Assembly (NCBI GenBank): GCA_946481625.1
Contig: CAMLOZ010000010.1
Coordinates: 1 to 18,289 of the forward strand
Reading direction: 5' to 3'
DNA length: 18,289 nt
DNA from: an uncultured Haloferula sp.
GTDB taxonomy: Bacteria > Verrucomicrobiota > Verrucomicrobiae > Verrucomicrobiales > Akkermansiaceae
Part shown: positions 5,461 to 14,200 of the stretch, piece after piece
How positions within the stretch are numbered: position 1 is the stretch's first letter
Layout of the letters: every line of letters starts with the position of its first letter
Made by a program: the position numbers and the translations under genes
Notes under the pieces: model-generated
The model's input: the letters and a program-made list of their open reading frames with translations, nothing else
What the model was told of the DNA's origin: nothing
The model's database searches: none

Positions 5461-8400
5461 CTATTCTTCAGCGGGCTCGAAGATCAGCAGGTAGAATCCG
5501 CGACCGGTGCCGGCCGGCACGTCGAGAGTGTGGTTGTTCCGCTGCTCGGGTGTCATTGCCTCGATTTCGGAGACGGTCAGCGTGTCGATCCGTTTCGAGA
5601 GATCCGGGAGATCGCCCAGGCTGGTGCTGTGGTGGAGGTGGTAGCTGCCGAGGGGTTTCAGGACCGGGTAGTCGATCCGGACGTTGGCACCCATGGGTTC
5701 GCAGCCGAGGCGGAATTCCAGATCGTCCAAGGGGCTGTGTGGATCCATGCCGAGGTGGTACTCATCCAGATTGCTCAGGCCGCCGTGGTCGGAGTCCGCG
5801 TCCGTCTGACCGGCGAGGTCGTGCTGATCGAGCCAGTCCGCGAAGCCGAAGGTGGAGATCACGAGCGTGGCGGGTGACGAGAGGTTACCGGCTTCATCGA
5901 GGGCGCGGACTTCATAGGTGTACGAGGTGTCGCGGGCGAGGCCGGTATCGTTGAACGCAAGTCCGGCGGTGGTGCCGAGGAGCGAGCCGTTGCGGAGGAT
6001 CTGGTAGCCGGTGACCTCCAGGTTGTCGCTGGCGGCGGTCCAGGAGAGGGCGATGTCGTGGTAGCCGGGAGTTCCGGCGAGGTCGCCGGGCGGTCCGGGG
6101 GCTTCCTCGTCCGGGAGGGTGGCCATGGAGAGTTCGGCGGGGGCGGAGGCGTTGCCGGCGGCGTCGAAAGCGAGCACCTTGTAGACGTAGCCTTGATCGG
6201 GTTCGAGGCCGGTGTCGGCATAGGTGAGGCCGGGCACGGCGGCGATCATCACATCGTCCCTAAAAATCTGATAACCAGCGACTCCGAGGTTATCCGAAGA
6301 GGCCGACCAAGCCAGTTCGATGGAGGTCAGGCCGGGAGTGCCATTGAAGGTGGCGGGAGTCTGCGGCGGCACCTCGTCGGCCAAGGTCGTCGCGGAGACA
6401 GTGGCCGGGGCGGAGGCGTTGCCGGCGGCATCGATCGCGCGCACTTCGTAGTGGTAGGTCGTCTCGGTGGCCAGGTCGTTGTCGGTGTAGCCGGTTCCCG
6501 GGACGGTGGCGACAAGCTGCCCGTCGCGGCTGATGCGGTAGCCGGTGACTCCCAGGTTGTCGGTGGATGCCTGCCAGGAAAGCTCGACGGAGAGGAGGCC
6601 CGGGACCGCGCCCGGAGAGGCGGGGACCGTGGGTGGTTGCGTGTCGGCAAGCGTGGCGGTCGAAATCGCGGCCGGAGCGGAGGCGTTGCCGCTGCCGTCG
6701 AGAGCCCGCACCTCGTAGGCATAGGATGTCGCCGGCGAGAGATCGTTGTCCGTGTAGGAGAGTCCCGGGATGGTGGCGATCACGGTGCCGTTCCGGCTCA
6801 GCTCGTAGCCGGTCACGTCGATATTGTCGGTGGCCTCGTTCCAAGAGAGTTGGACCGAGACCAGGCCGGGCGTGGCGGAGAGTCCTGCCGGGGTGGTCGG
6901 ACTTTCCGTGTCCGCAAGCGTGCTGACGGTGAGGGTGGCCGGATCGGATTCGTTGCCCACGGCATCGAGGGCGATGACGGTGTAGGTGTATTGCGTCCCG
7001 AGCCCGAGGTTGTTGTCGGTGTAACCGGGGCTGGCGACCGTCGCGATCAGGGTGCCGTCGCGCCAGACCTGGTAGTCCGCCACGCCGAGGTTGTCGCCCG
7101 AGGGGTCCCAGACGAGTTGGATCGAGAAATAGCCCGGAGTGCCGGTGAGGTTGGCCGGCGCGGTGGGAGGTTCGGCGTCGCCCAGAGTGGTGACGGTGAG
7201 TTCGGCCGGTGAGGAAGCGTTTCCGACCGCATCGACGGCGCAGACCGAGTAGTGGTACTCCGTCTCGAGATCCACGCTGTTGTCGGTGAAGCTCGTTCCG
7301 GCCGCGGTCGCGATGAGATCGCCGTCGCGGCGGATCTGGTATCCGGTCACGCCGAAGTTGTCGCTTGAGGGTGCCCACGAGAGTTCGACGGAGTAAGGTC
7401 CGGGCACGCCTTCCAGCGAGCCGGGAACGGTCGGAGGCTGCTGGTCCGGCAGGACCGTGACCGCGAGTGGAGCGGGCGCGAGGCTGCCTTGTCCTTCCGG
7501 GCTAACGGCATCTTCCGGGATGGAGATGTTGACCTGGGTCGAGAAGGGGGCCGGGGAGATACGGGCGACATAGTAGTAACCGGAGCCTCGCAGCCCGGTC
7601 ACGGTGCCGCCCTGGACGGCGATGTCGGCCGGGCTGAAGTCGGTCACGTCCATGTCGAAGACGACGGTGGCGTCGAAGGAACCGTCGACCGGCGCGGCGG
7701 GTCCGGCCAACTGGCAGCGGGCCGCCCGTTTGTTGTAGGGCGGGGAGTAGGTTTCCGGATCGGTGGTGTTGGTCGGCCAGGTGCCCGCGTGGAAGAGCGT
7801 CCAATTCGTCGCGTCGTTGCTCAGATACACCTCGTACTGGGAGACGCGGCCGTTGGTGGAATTGTAGCGCGGGTAGTAGGTGAAGCCGCCGATCTCGCGG
7901 ACCGAGCCGGTGTCGATGACGACGAAGTGCGGATGGGTGGCACCGGTGACGTTCGCGGTTTGCCAGTGGTTGGACGAACCGATGCTGCCGTCGATCACCT
8001 TGGTGGCGGCCGTGGTGGCGCCGTCCTGGCTGTCGTAAGAGTGGATGCTCAGTTGCCCGATCGGGATCCGTACTCCCTCGCCGTCGAGGATCTCGAACTC
8101 GCGGACGGAAGCGTAGCCCCTGGTTCCGGCGAGCGTTTTGAGCATCACGTAGCGGCCCTTCGGTGCGGCGAGATAGGAGAACTCAGAAGGAACCAAGCCG
8201 TCGATATAGCCCTGCAGGGCGGCGATCCCGGCGGTGTGGGCGAGATTCTTGGCCAAGGGCGGCATCGCGTCGCCATTGCCGACGGCGCTGGCGCGGACGA
8301 AGACGGCGGAGAGCGAGGTGTCACCCGGCTTGATGTAGCGGCCTTCCGGTCCGAGGGATTCGAAGCGCTGGGGAATGCCGTTGATGAGATTCTGCAGGTC

Positions 8401-10608
8401 GAGCGGGGTGCCCAGGCGGGCGTCGAACCCGTCCCCCGAACCGCCCGGCTGATGGCAGTGCGCGCAGTTGGAGTCCAGGTAGGATCTCACCCGGTGTTCG
8501 AGCGGAGCGGTGACGTCGTCGAGGGGGCGGGCCTCGATGTAGCTTTCGAGTTGCGCGGCGGTCAGGGCGACATCGAAGGCCCCGATGGCGTTGAGGGTGT
8601 TGAGCTGGTTGGCGGTGCGCCCGGTGGAGGGATAGTGGAAATCCGAATTCAGGTTGGCGGTGCGGACACCGAGCGCCTGCCCGGACACGTCGTTGTGGCA
8701 GATCAGGCAGTCGCCGCGGGAGGGATAGCTCCAGGTACGCTGTTCGTTGCCGCCGGTGCCGTTGGTGTAGGTGTAGGTTTCCTCGTCACCCTGCTCGAGA
8801 AGCTCGGCGTCGGTGCCGGCGGCGTTCCACTTGTAGGTGAAGCCGTATTTGCCGCCGCCGGCGGTGCAGACGAGGAAGCGGGTTTCGAGGCGCTTGATCG
8901 CGGCCGGGTTGTTCGCGTCGGTGTTGGTCTCGAAATGCTTCACGAACACGGTGCCGGCCGGGAAGGTCCAGCTGCCCTCCGGATCGAAGATCACGTCTTC
9001 CGCCGCGGAATTGAAGGTGCCGTCGTTGGGGAGGATCACCCAGCGCTGCTTGGCGGCGGCGTCGGACCAAAGCGGGTTCGGCACGTCGTAGGGGATGACT
9101 CCCGGGGCGGTGGCGAGGGTGGCGAGGTTCGTGAACACGCCGGTCTGCGAAAGGAACTGCGGCGGTTCCGCGGAGACGGCCGGCAGGGCCAGCTTCATGA
9201 TCTTGCCGTTGTTCGGGGTGTTGGTCCCCGAGAGGTTCATCATGTAGATTTCGCCCGCGCTGTCGGTCGAGAAGCTGCAGAGACCCTTCTTGTAGCCGGT
9301 ATCGAAGGAGGAGTACATCTCCTGGATGACCGGAGCCCCGCTTGCGGGGACCGTGGCGCTCCAGATGCGGCCGCGGATGTGGTCGCCGAAGATCACCTTG
9401 CCGCTGAGGAAGCTCGCCCACTTGTTACCGCGGTAACGGGGGCCGCCGATGATGCTGGCACCCTCCGAGTGGTCGTATTCGTAGTGCGGCAGCACGTCGG
9501 TGCCGGTCAAGGGATTTGGCTTGGTCTTGGAGGTCGGGCGGGTGCCCTCGAGGTAGGCCCACTGGCAGTTGCCGCCTTTTGGCACCCGCACCAGCTCCTC
9601 GCGGTTGGCCTCGCCGACGTCACCGACCCAGATCTCGTCGGTCACGGGGTCGAAATGGGCCGAGTGAGGGCTGCGCAGCCCGATCGCGTAGAACTCCTCC
9701 AGAATTCCACCGTTTGCGTCCAGCCAGGGGTTGTCGTTCGGGATGCCGTAGCCTTGGCTGAAGCTCGCCGGCCAGTTCTCGGGCTTCGGCGGGACCGAAT
9801 CCGGATGGTCGAGCCACCACTCGGGATTTTCCGTCGGCTGCCGGCGGATCGGATGGGACTTGGCGGGATTGTTGTCGACGTCGATCCGGAGGATCCCGCC
9901 GAAGAAGCCGATGTTCAGCTCCTGGGAATTGTCGAGGGCATCGCCGCCCAAGCCGCCGTCGCCGACGGTGATATAGAGGAAGCCGTCGTCGCCGAAGAAG
10001 GTTGCCCCGCCGTTGTGGAAGCGGTGGGGATCGTACTGCGAGATCAGGATGCTCTCGCTGTTGGGATCGATGGTCCCCGAAGCGGGGAGCCAGTCGAATC
10101 GGGAGACGGTCCAATAGGTCCGGTCGTTGTCATCCACGCCGGGGACGGCGCGGCGGTTGTAGCAGACGTAGACCTTGTTCTGGCCGGGAGCGCCGCTCTG
10201 GGCGAACTGCGGGTGGAAAGAGAGGCTGTAGAAGCCCTGGTCCTCGGAGGTTTCCACGCGGGCGCCGAGGTCGGCCACGAGGATCCTTTGAGCCATGGTG
10301 GCGGCCGGGTTGTTCGGGAAGCGCCAAATCTGGCCGTTCTTGCCGACGAGCAGGAGATCGGTCGAACCCGGGATCTCCGACAGCGCGAGGGGATCGGTGA
10401 AGGTGAGATTCGGAAACGCGTTCTCGACGGCCCAGCCGGAGGGGTCGCCCGGAGGAGAGTTGGGGAAGACCCCGTTGAAGTACGCGCCGACGGGCTCGGG
10501 CTGATCGAGTCCGGGAAGGGATGAGCCCGATGCCAGTTGTGCGGATGTTATGAGGGTGGATCCGTACAGGCAAAGGCCAAGGGAGTGCAGCAATCTGGGG
10601 GGATGCAC
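5461..10608 (-). CDS. exported PQQ-type sugar dehydrogenase / diheme cytochrome c / F5/8-type / FN3 fusion
   Basis: About 1715 aa. The start is taken as GTG 10608, which gives a signal peptide (MHPPRLLHSLGLCLYG..., cleavage near SAQLA); the frame is open to a TTG at 10728, but that would bury the signal. Domains: about 60-475 glucose/sorbosone dehydrogenase propeller (HNGGATFFGDDGFLYITVGDGG region, then YAIGLRSPHSAHFDP and WVGDVGEANREEL), a family that uses PQQ to oxidise sugars; about 480-805 a TIGR03806-like cytochrome region with two heme sites, CLICH (634-638) and CAHCH (715-719), and a likely axial Met in AMPP (782); about 815-968 an F5/8 C (discoidin-like) domain; about 970-1054 Ig-like; 1058-1588 six FN3 repeats; 1589-1715 a Ca-loop-like TDADSDHGGLSNLDEY and a beta-rich tail. 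It likely acts outside the cell, passing electrons from propeller to hemes (inference). Confidence 0.9.
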   Translation of the reverse strand: MHPPRLLHSLGLCLYGSTLITSAQLASGSSLPGLDQPEPVGAYFNGVFPNSPPGDPSGWAVENAFPNLTFTDPLALSEIPGSTDLLLVGKNGQIWRFPNNPAATMAQRILVADLGARVETSEDQGFYSLSFHPQFAQSGAPGQNKVYVCYNRRAVPGVDDNDRTYWTVSRFDWLPASGTIDPNSESILISQYDPHRFHNGGATFFGDDGFLYITVGDGGLGGDALDNSQELNIGFFGGILRIDVDNNPAKSHPIRRQPTENPEWWLDHPDSVPPKPENWPASFSQGYGIPNDNPWLDANGGILEEFYAIGLRSPHSAHFDPVTDEIWVGDVGEANREELVRVPKGGNCQWAYLEGTRPTSKTKPNPLTGTDVLPHYEYDHSEGASIIGGPRYRGNKWASFLSGKVIFGDHIRGRIWSATVPASGAPVIQEMYSSFDTGYKKGLCSFSTDSAGEIYMMNLSGTNTPNNGKIMKLALPAVSAEPPQFLSQTGVFTNLATLATAPGVIPYDVPNPLWSDAAAKQRWVILPNDGTFNSAAEDVIFDPEGSWTFPAGTVFVKHFETNTDANNPAAIKRLETRFLVCTAGGGKYGFTYKWNAAGTDAELLEQGDEETYTYTNGTGGNEQRTWSYPSRGDCLICHNDVSGQALGVRTANLNSDFHYPSTGRTANQLNTLNAIGAFDVALTAAQLESYIEARPLDDVTAPLEHRVRSYLDSNCAHCHQPGGSGDGFDARLGTPLDLQNLINGIPQRFESLGPEGRYIKPGDTSLSAVFVRASAVGNGDAMPPLAKNLAHTAGIAALQGYIDGLVPSEFSYLAAPKGRYVMLKTLAGTRGYASVREFEILDGEGVRIPIGQLSIHSYDSQDGATTAATKVIDGSIGSSNHWQTANVTGATHPHFVVIDTGSVREIGGFTYYPRYNSTNGRVSQYEVYLSNDATNWTLFHAGTWPTNTTDPETYSPPYNKRAARCQLAGPAAPVDGSFDATVVFDMDVTDFSPADIAVQGGTVTGLRGSGYYYVARISPAPFSTQVNISIPEDAVSPEGQGSLAPAPLAVTVLPDQQPPTVPGSLEGVPGPYSVELSWAPSSDNFGVTGYQIRRDGDLIATAAGTSFTDNSVDLETEYHYSVCAVDAVGNASSPAELTVTTLGDAEPPTAPANLTGTPGYFSIQLVWDPSGDNLGVADYQVWRDGTLIATVASPGYTDNNLGLGTQYTYTVIALDAVGNESDPATLTVSTLADTESPTTPAGLSATPGLVSVQLSWNEATDNIDVTGYELSRNGTVIATIPGLSYTDNDLSPATSYAYEVRALDGSGNASAPAAISTATLADTQPPTVPASPGAVPGLLSVELSWQASTDNLGVTGYRISRDGQLVATVPGTGYTDNDLATETTYHYEVRAIDAAGNASAPATVSATTLADEVPPQTPATFNGTPGLTSIELAWSASSDNLGVAGYQIFRDDVMIAAVPGLTYADTGLEPDQGYVYKVLAFDAAGNASAPAELSMATLPDEEAPGPPGDLAGTPGYHDIALSWTAASDNLEVTGYQILRNGSLLGTTAGLAFNDTGLARDTSYTYEVRALDEAGNLSSPATLVISTFGFADWLDQHDLAGQTDADSDHGGLSNLDEYHLGMDPHSPLDDLEFRLGCEPMGANVRIDYPVLKPLGSYHLHHSTSLGDLPDLSKRIDTLTVSEIEAMTPEQRNNHTLDVPAGTGRGFYLLIFEPAEE
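5845..7437 (-). repeat. six-fold FN3 repeat array (267-bp period)
   Basis: Six fibronectin type III units of about 89 codons, each opening with a PPTxP-like linker, then a SW strand, SxDNxGVTGYQIxRDG, a YTDN turn, YxYxVxAxDAxGN and SxPAxLTVxTLAD. High similarity between units suggests recent duplication; the array acts as a spacer stalk between the enzyme half and the C-terminal tail. Confidence 0.88.
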
Positions 10609-10698
10609 GGCAGTAATTTTGGAGTTCTCAGGATCGGGGAGCCATCGCTCGGCCGGGGGACCGGGAGGTGACGACGCTTTCGCGAAGCTGGACGGCCG

Positions 10699-10728
10699 TT
10701 TATCTCGCAAATCCCATGCCTGGATCAA
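10699..10728 (-). promoter_or_regulatory. weak candidate promoter of the oxidase gene
   Basis: On the minus strand, TTGATC (10728-10723) and GATAAA (10704-10699) are separated by 18 nt, about 90 bp upstream of the preferred GTG start. The same TTG is the start of the longest possible reading frame; promoter use would explain why the frame is open there without being translated. Tentative. Confidence 0.22.
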
Positions 10729-10749
10729 GTGCTTTTCCTACATTATCGC

Positions 10750-10829
10750 GTAGGGGGGAATTGGCGTTAAGTGCTGATTTTCAGAATGTAATCCGAGGTA
10801 TTACAGCATACGTAAGGGAACACCCCTAC
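10750..10829 (+). other. candidate structured leader or small RNA element
   Basis: GTAGGGG (10750-10756) can pair with CCCCTAC (10823-10829), enclosing two small hairpins, CTGA/TCAG (10774-10784) and TGTAAT/ATTACA (10787-10805). This is a possible three-way junction. It does not match any riboswitch class I recognise. The same sequences could instead be protein-binding sites. Confidence 0.2.
10787..10805. promoter_or_regulatory. TGTAAT-N7-ATTACA palindrome, operator-like
   Basis: Perfect 6-bp inverted repeat with a 7-nt centre (CCGAGGT), in the AT-rich part of the divergent intergenic region. Size and symmetry suit a dimeric helix-turn-helix regulator. A second palindrome, TTGCG-ATT-CGCAA, lies at 10837-10849. 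The cognate regulator is unknown. Confidence 0.35.
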
Positions 10830-10889
10830 AAGGATATTGCGATTCGCAACGTGAAGGAAGAACCGAGCAAAATTTGCGGGGAATGTCAT

Positions 10890-10923
10890 AAAAAAAGTCT
10901 GGCCCGGACAAGCGGCCTTTTTT
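10890..10923. terminator. bidirectional terminator-like hairpin
   Basis: Seven A residues (10890-10896), then GTCT, GGCC(C)G / CGGCC arms (10901-10906 and 10913-10917) around a GACAAG loop, then six T residues (10918-10923). The T-run follows the stem on the plus strand, and the A-run gives a T-run on the minus strand after a 4-nt gap. No gene lies directly upstream on either strand, so it would end a short leader or sRNA. Confidence 0.4.
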
Positions 10924-11213
10924 AAAAGCGGCGCGCACAGAGTGCGTTACCGCGACTGCTCCCGGGGGGGGAAGCGAGTTGGCGGAGAGAGATAGAGAGA
11001 CTGCTGTTTCCGCGGGATCATTCGCGCTGCCGTGCGGCCGATCCCGGGACTGCTGGCGAAACAAGCCGTAGCACCTACACCCCCATGTACACCCTCCCAC
11101 CCTCCACGGAATGTTCCTCGATCCACTCCAGTAGGATACCGGATCTGGCTTGAGAAATGCTTGTTTGATGATCTTGGCTTGAAGGTTCGCCTGCCCCCCA
11201 GACCGAGTCCCGC

Positions 11214-14200
11214 ATGTCCCTGTCCCCCCCCCGCGTCCTCCCCTCAGGATCCGCCGGCCGGTTAGTTTGCCTGGCCGCCGCGGGCGGTGTTTTGCGTGCC
11301 CAGGTGCCGGATACCCTGCGCTATTCGATTTACGCGCCCAAGACGCTGCCGCAGGCATTCGAGCAGCAGGGGTCGAGCATCGCCCTCTCCGGGAATGTGG
11401 CGGTAGTCGGCTCGCCGCTCTATGACGGCGATCCGGTGACGGGTCTCGATAGCGGGGCGGTGAAGATCTATGACGCCTCCACCGGCAAGCTGATGCACCG
11501 GCTGTTGAATCCCGCCGGGGCGGCGTTCGGATACTTCGGTGGCAGCGTGGCGGTCTCCGGCAACCTGGTGGTGGTCGGTTCGTGCAACCCGGTGGACGGG
11601 AAGGCGCAGGCAGGCTGCGCCTACGTGTATGACCTTTCTTCTGCGGCTCCGACGATGCCGGTACTGGTCATCGAGAATCCGGCCCCTGCGGAGCAGGACC
11701 AATTCTCCCATTCGGTGGCGATCGACGGGGATGTGGTGGTGGCGGGAGCGTGGATGGCGGACGGGGTTTCGGAGAATGCGGGCAAGGCTTACGTGTTCGA
11801 CCTGTCTTCGGCCGAGCCTGTGGAGCCGGTGTTGGTGTTGGAGAATCCCGCCCCTGCTCCCGACGACAATTTCGGCTCGTCGGTGGCGGTCGCGGGTTCG
11901 CGGTTCGCCGTTGGGGCCTACCGGGACAATCTGGGTGCTCCGAATGCGGGCCGCGTTTTCGTTTACGATCTCGAGTCGGGCACGCCGGCGAGCCCGGTGC
12001 AGACCCTGACCATGCCCGGTGCCGAGGAGAACGATTGCTTCGGCAATGTCCTGGCGATGGCGGGCAGCTATCTGGCGGTCGGTGCGGAGGCCGATGACAC
12101 CAGCGCGATCAATGCCGGCCGGGTGCTGGTTTACGATCTTTCCGCAGCCGAGCCTTCCCAACCGTGGCTGACCTTGGCGCAGCCGGCGGGGCAGCCGAAC
12201 GGTTACTTCGGTACGGCGGTCGCCCTCACGACCGGCCATCTGGTGGTCGGTGCCTACCGCGACGACACTGCGGCGGAGAATGCGGGGACCTGCTATGTGT
12301 ATCAGCTTTCGGGCGGCAGTCCCGGGGCGCCTGTTGCCACCCCGGACAAGCCGGTCCCCGCGGTGGCGGACTACTTCGGGAACGCGGTGGCCATTTCCGG
12401 GAACACCGTCCTGGTTGCTGCCTTCCACGACGACCGGGGGGACATCGAGTCCGGCTGCACCTACGTTTACGACCTCGCTTCCCCGACTCCGGACACCTTC
12501 ACCTTCGCCCTCGACAATCCGGCAAGCGGTTCGCTCGACCGCTTCGGGACTTCCGTGGCGATTGACGGGAGCATCCTGGCGATCGGATCTCCCGGATCGG
12601 ATGCCGGCGCGTCCGCGGCCGGCAGGGTGGGCGTGCACGACTTGTCCGCTTCGAAGCCGACGGCCGTCCTGGTATCCCTCGAGGATCCGGCCCCGGACGT
12701 GGACGAGAATTTCGGTGCCGCGGTGGCGGTGTCCGGGGACATCGTGGTGGTCGGGAGTCCCGGTGATGACGGAGTGGCTGAAGATGCGGGCCGGGTCTAT
12801 GTTTACGACCTCGCGAACCTGCCCTCGAAGACGCCCGCATGGATCCTTTCGAACCCCGCGCCGGGAGCGGGAGACCGGTTCGGCAGCGCGGTGGCGATCT
12901 CGGGCGACATCGTGGTGATCGGAGCCGCCAGCGATGACGCCTCCGGAGCCGATTCCGGGATTGCTTACGTTTACGACCTCGCCTCTCCCACGCCCGCGAC
13001 ACCGATCCATACGCTGGCAAATCCAAGTCCTGCCGCCGGTGACGGTTTCGGAGCCGCGGTGGGAGTGTCCGGGAACCGCATCGTCATCGGGGCTCCGAAG
13101 GACGACAACGGAGCCGCGGATGGCGGGATCGCTTATGCCTATGACATCTCCGGAGCATCTCCCGCGGTGCCGCTGCATGTGATCCCGAATCCCACGCCGC
13201 AGGTGGACGACGGATTCGGCAACGCGGTCGGCATTTCGGGCACGCTGGTGGGAATCGGAGCCAGTGGCGACGACGCCGGCGCGGCCAATGCCGGGGCGGC
13301 CTACGTCTTCGAGTTGTCCGGTGCCACGCCGACGGTGCCGCTGCACACCCTGCCGAATCCCGATCCTGCGGGCGAGGACCGCTTCGGGAACGCGGTGGCG
13401 GTTTCCGCTCCGCGGATCGTGGTCGGGTCCTATCTCGACAACAACCCGACGGATTCCGGCCGGACCTATTCCTTCAACATGACGTCGGCGACGCCAACGC
13501 TGCCTTCCGCGACGCAGAAGAAAAGCACCTCGACCTCGGGCGACCAGTTTGGTGCTTCGGTCGCGGTCTCCGGTGCCATCGTGGTGGTCGGCACACCCTC
13601 CGATAACAAGACCGCGCCGGACAAAGGTGCAGCCTACGTCTTCGGTCCGGCCGCCCCCGAGATTGCCGTCGAGGTCGGCGGAGAGGATCTGGGCAGCGGC
13701 GGTTCCGCTTCCTTCGGGCCGGTTGCGATGGGGGCGGGGAGCGAGGGAGAATTGACGATTTCCGTGCTTAACACGGGTATCACCAATCTCTCGATCAGCG
13801 CGCTCAGCTTGGTGGGCCCGCACGCGGCCGATTTCAGCGTCACGAGCGGGGCTGCGCCTTTCAACATTTCCGCGGACGACGACAAGCCGATCGAGGTGAG
13901 CTTCCATCCCTCCGCCTCGGGCATCCGCAATGCCACGCTGCGGATCACCAACAGCGACTCGGACGAGGGCATCTTCGAGATCGTCCTGTCCGGGCGGGGG
14001 CTTTCAGCGGCCGAGGACACGGATGGCGACGGGCTGAACGATGTCTCGGAACTGCGGATGGCCTCGCTCGGCTTCGATTGGGAGAACCCCGATCCGGACC
14101 TTGTCGCGGCCTTCGATACGTACTACGCCAACGGCTCCTTCTTCGATCCGTCGAAGGTTCAGGCCTTGCGGCTGCGGGCGCCGCAGATGACGCGGACGAG

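Larger units (their letters stand above)
10609..11213. promoter_or_regulatory. divergent intergenic region between oxidase and FG-GAP genes
   Basis: 605 bp without a convincing gene. The stretch 10735-10930 is clearly more AT-rich than its surroundings and holds inverted repeats at 10774-10784, 10787-10805 and 10837-10849, a distant complementary pair (10750-10756 with 10823-10829) and a terminator-like hairpin at 10890-10923. The stretch 10930-11213 is GC-rich, with a G8 run (10964-10971), a GA-rich patch near 10985-11001 and no clear consensus promoter for the plus-strand gene. It must contain the start signals for both flanking units. Confidence 0.6.

Noticed and set aside
7489..10524. Open reading frame of 1011 codons on the plus strand opposite the oxidase gene
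   Set aside because: It mirrors the codon pattern of a high-GC gene, has a low-complexity Gly/Val/Arg/Asp composition with no domain or signal peptide, and the opposite strand shows clear multi-domain homology.
10609..10728. N-terminal extension of the oxidase from TTG 10728
   Set aside because: It would put 40 polar residues before the signal peptide; the GTG at 10608 gives a normal exported N-terminus.
10668..10925. 85-codon plus-strand ORF containing CGECH, a heme-type motif
   Set aside because: No signal peptide, no RBS, no recognisable domain; it overlaps the inverted repeats and ends in the terminator-like hairpin. One CxxCH in a short ORF can occur by chance.
11262..13907. Open reading frame of 881 codons on the minus strand opposite FG-GAP paralog 1
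   Set aside because: Arg/His/Gly-rich shadow of the repetitive gene; its repeats only reflect the FG-GAP units.
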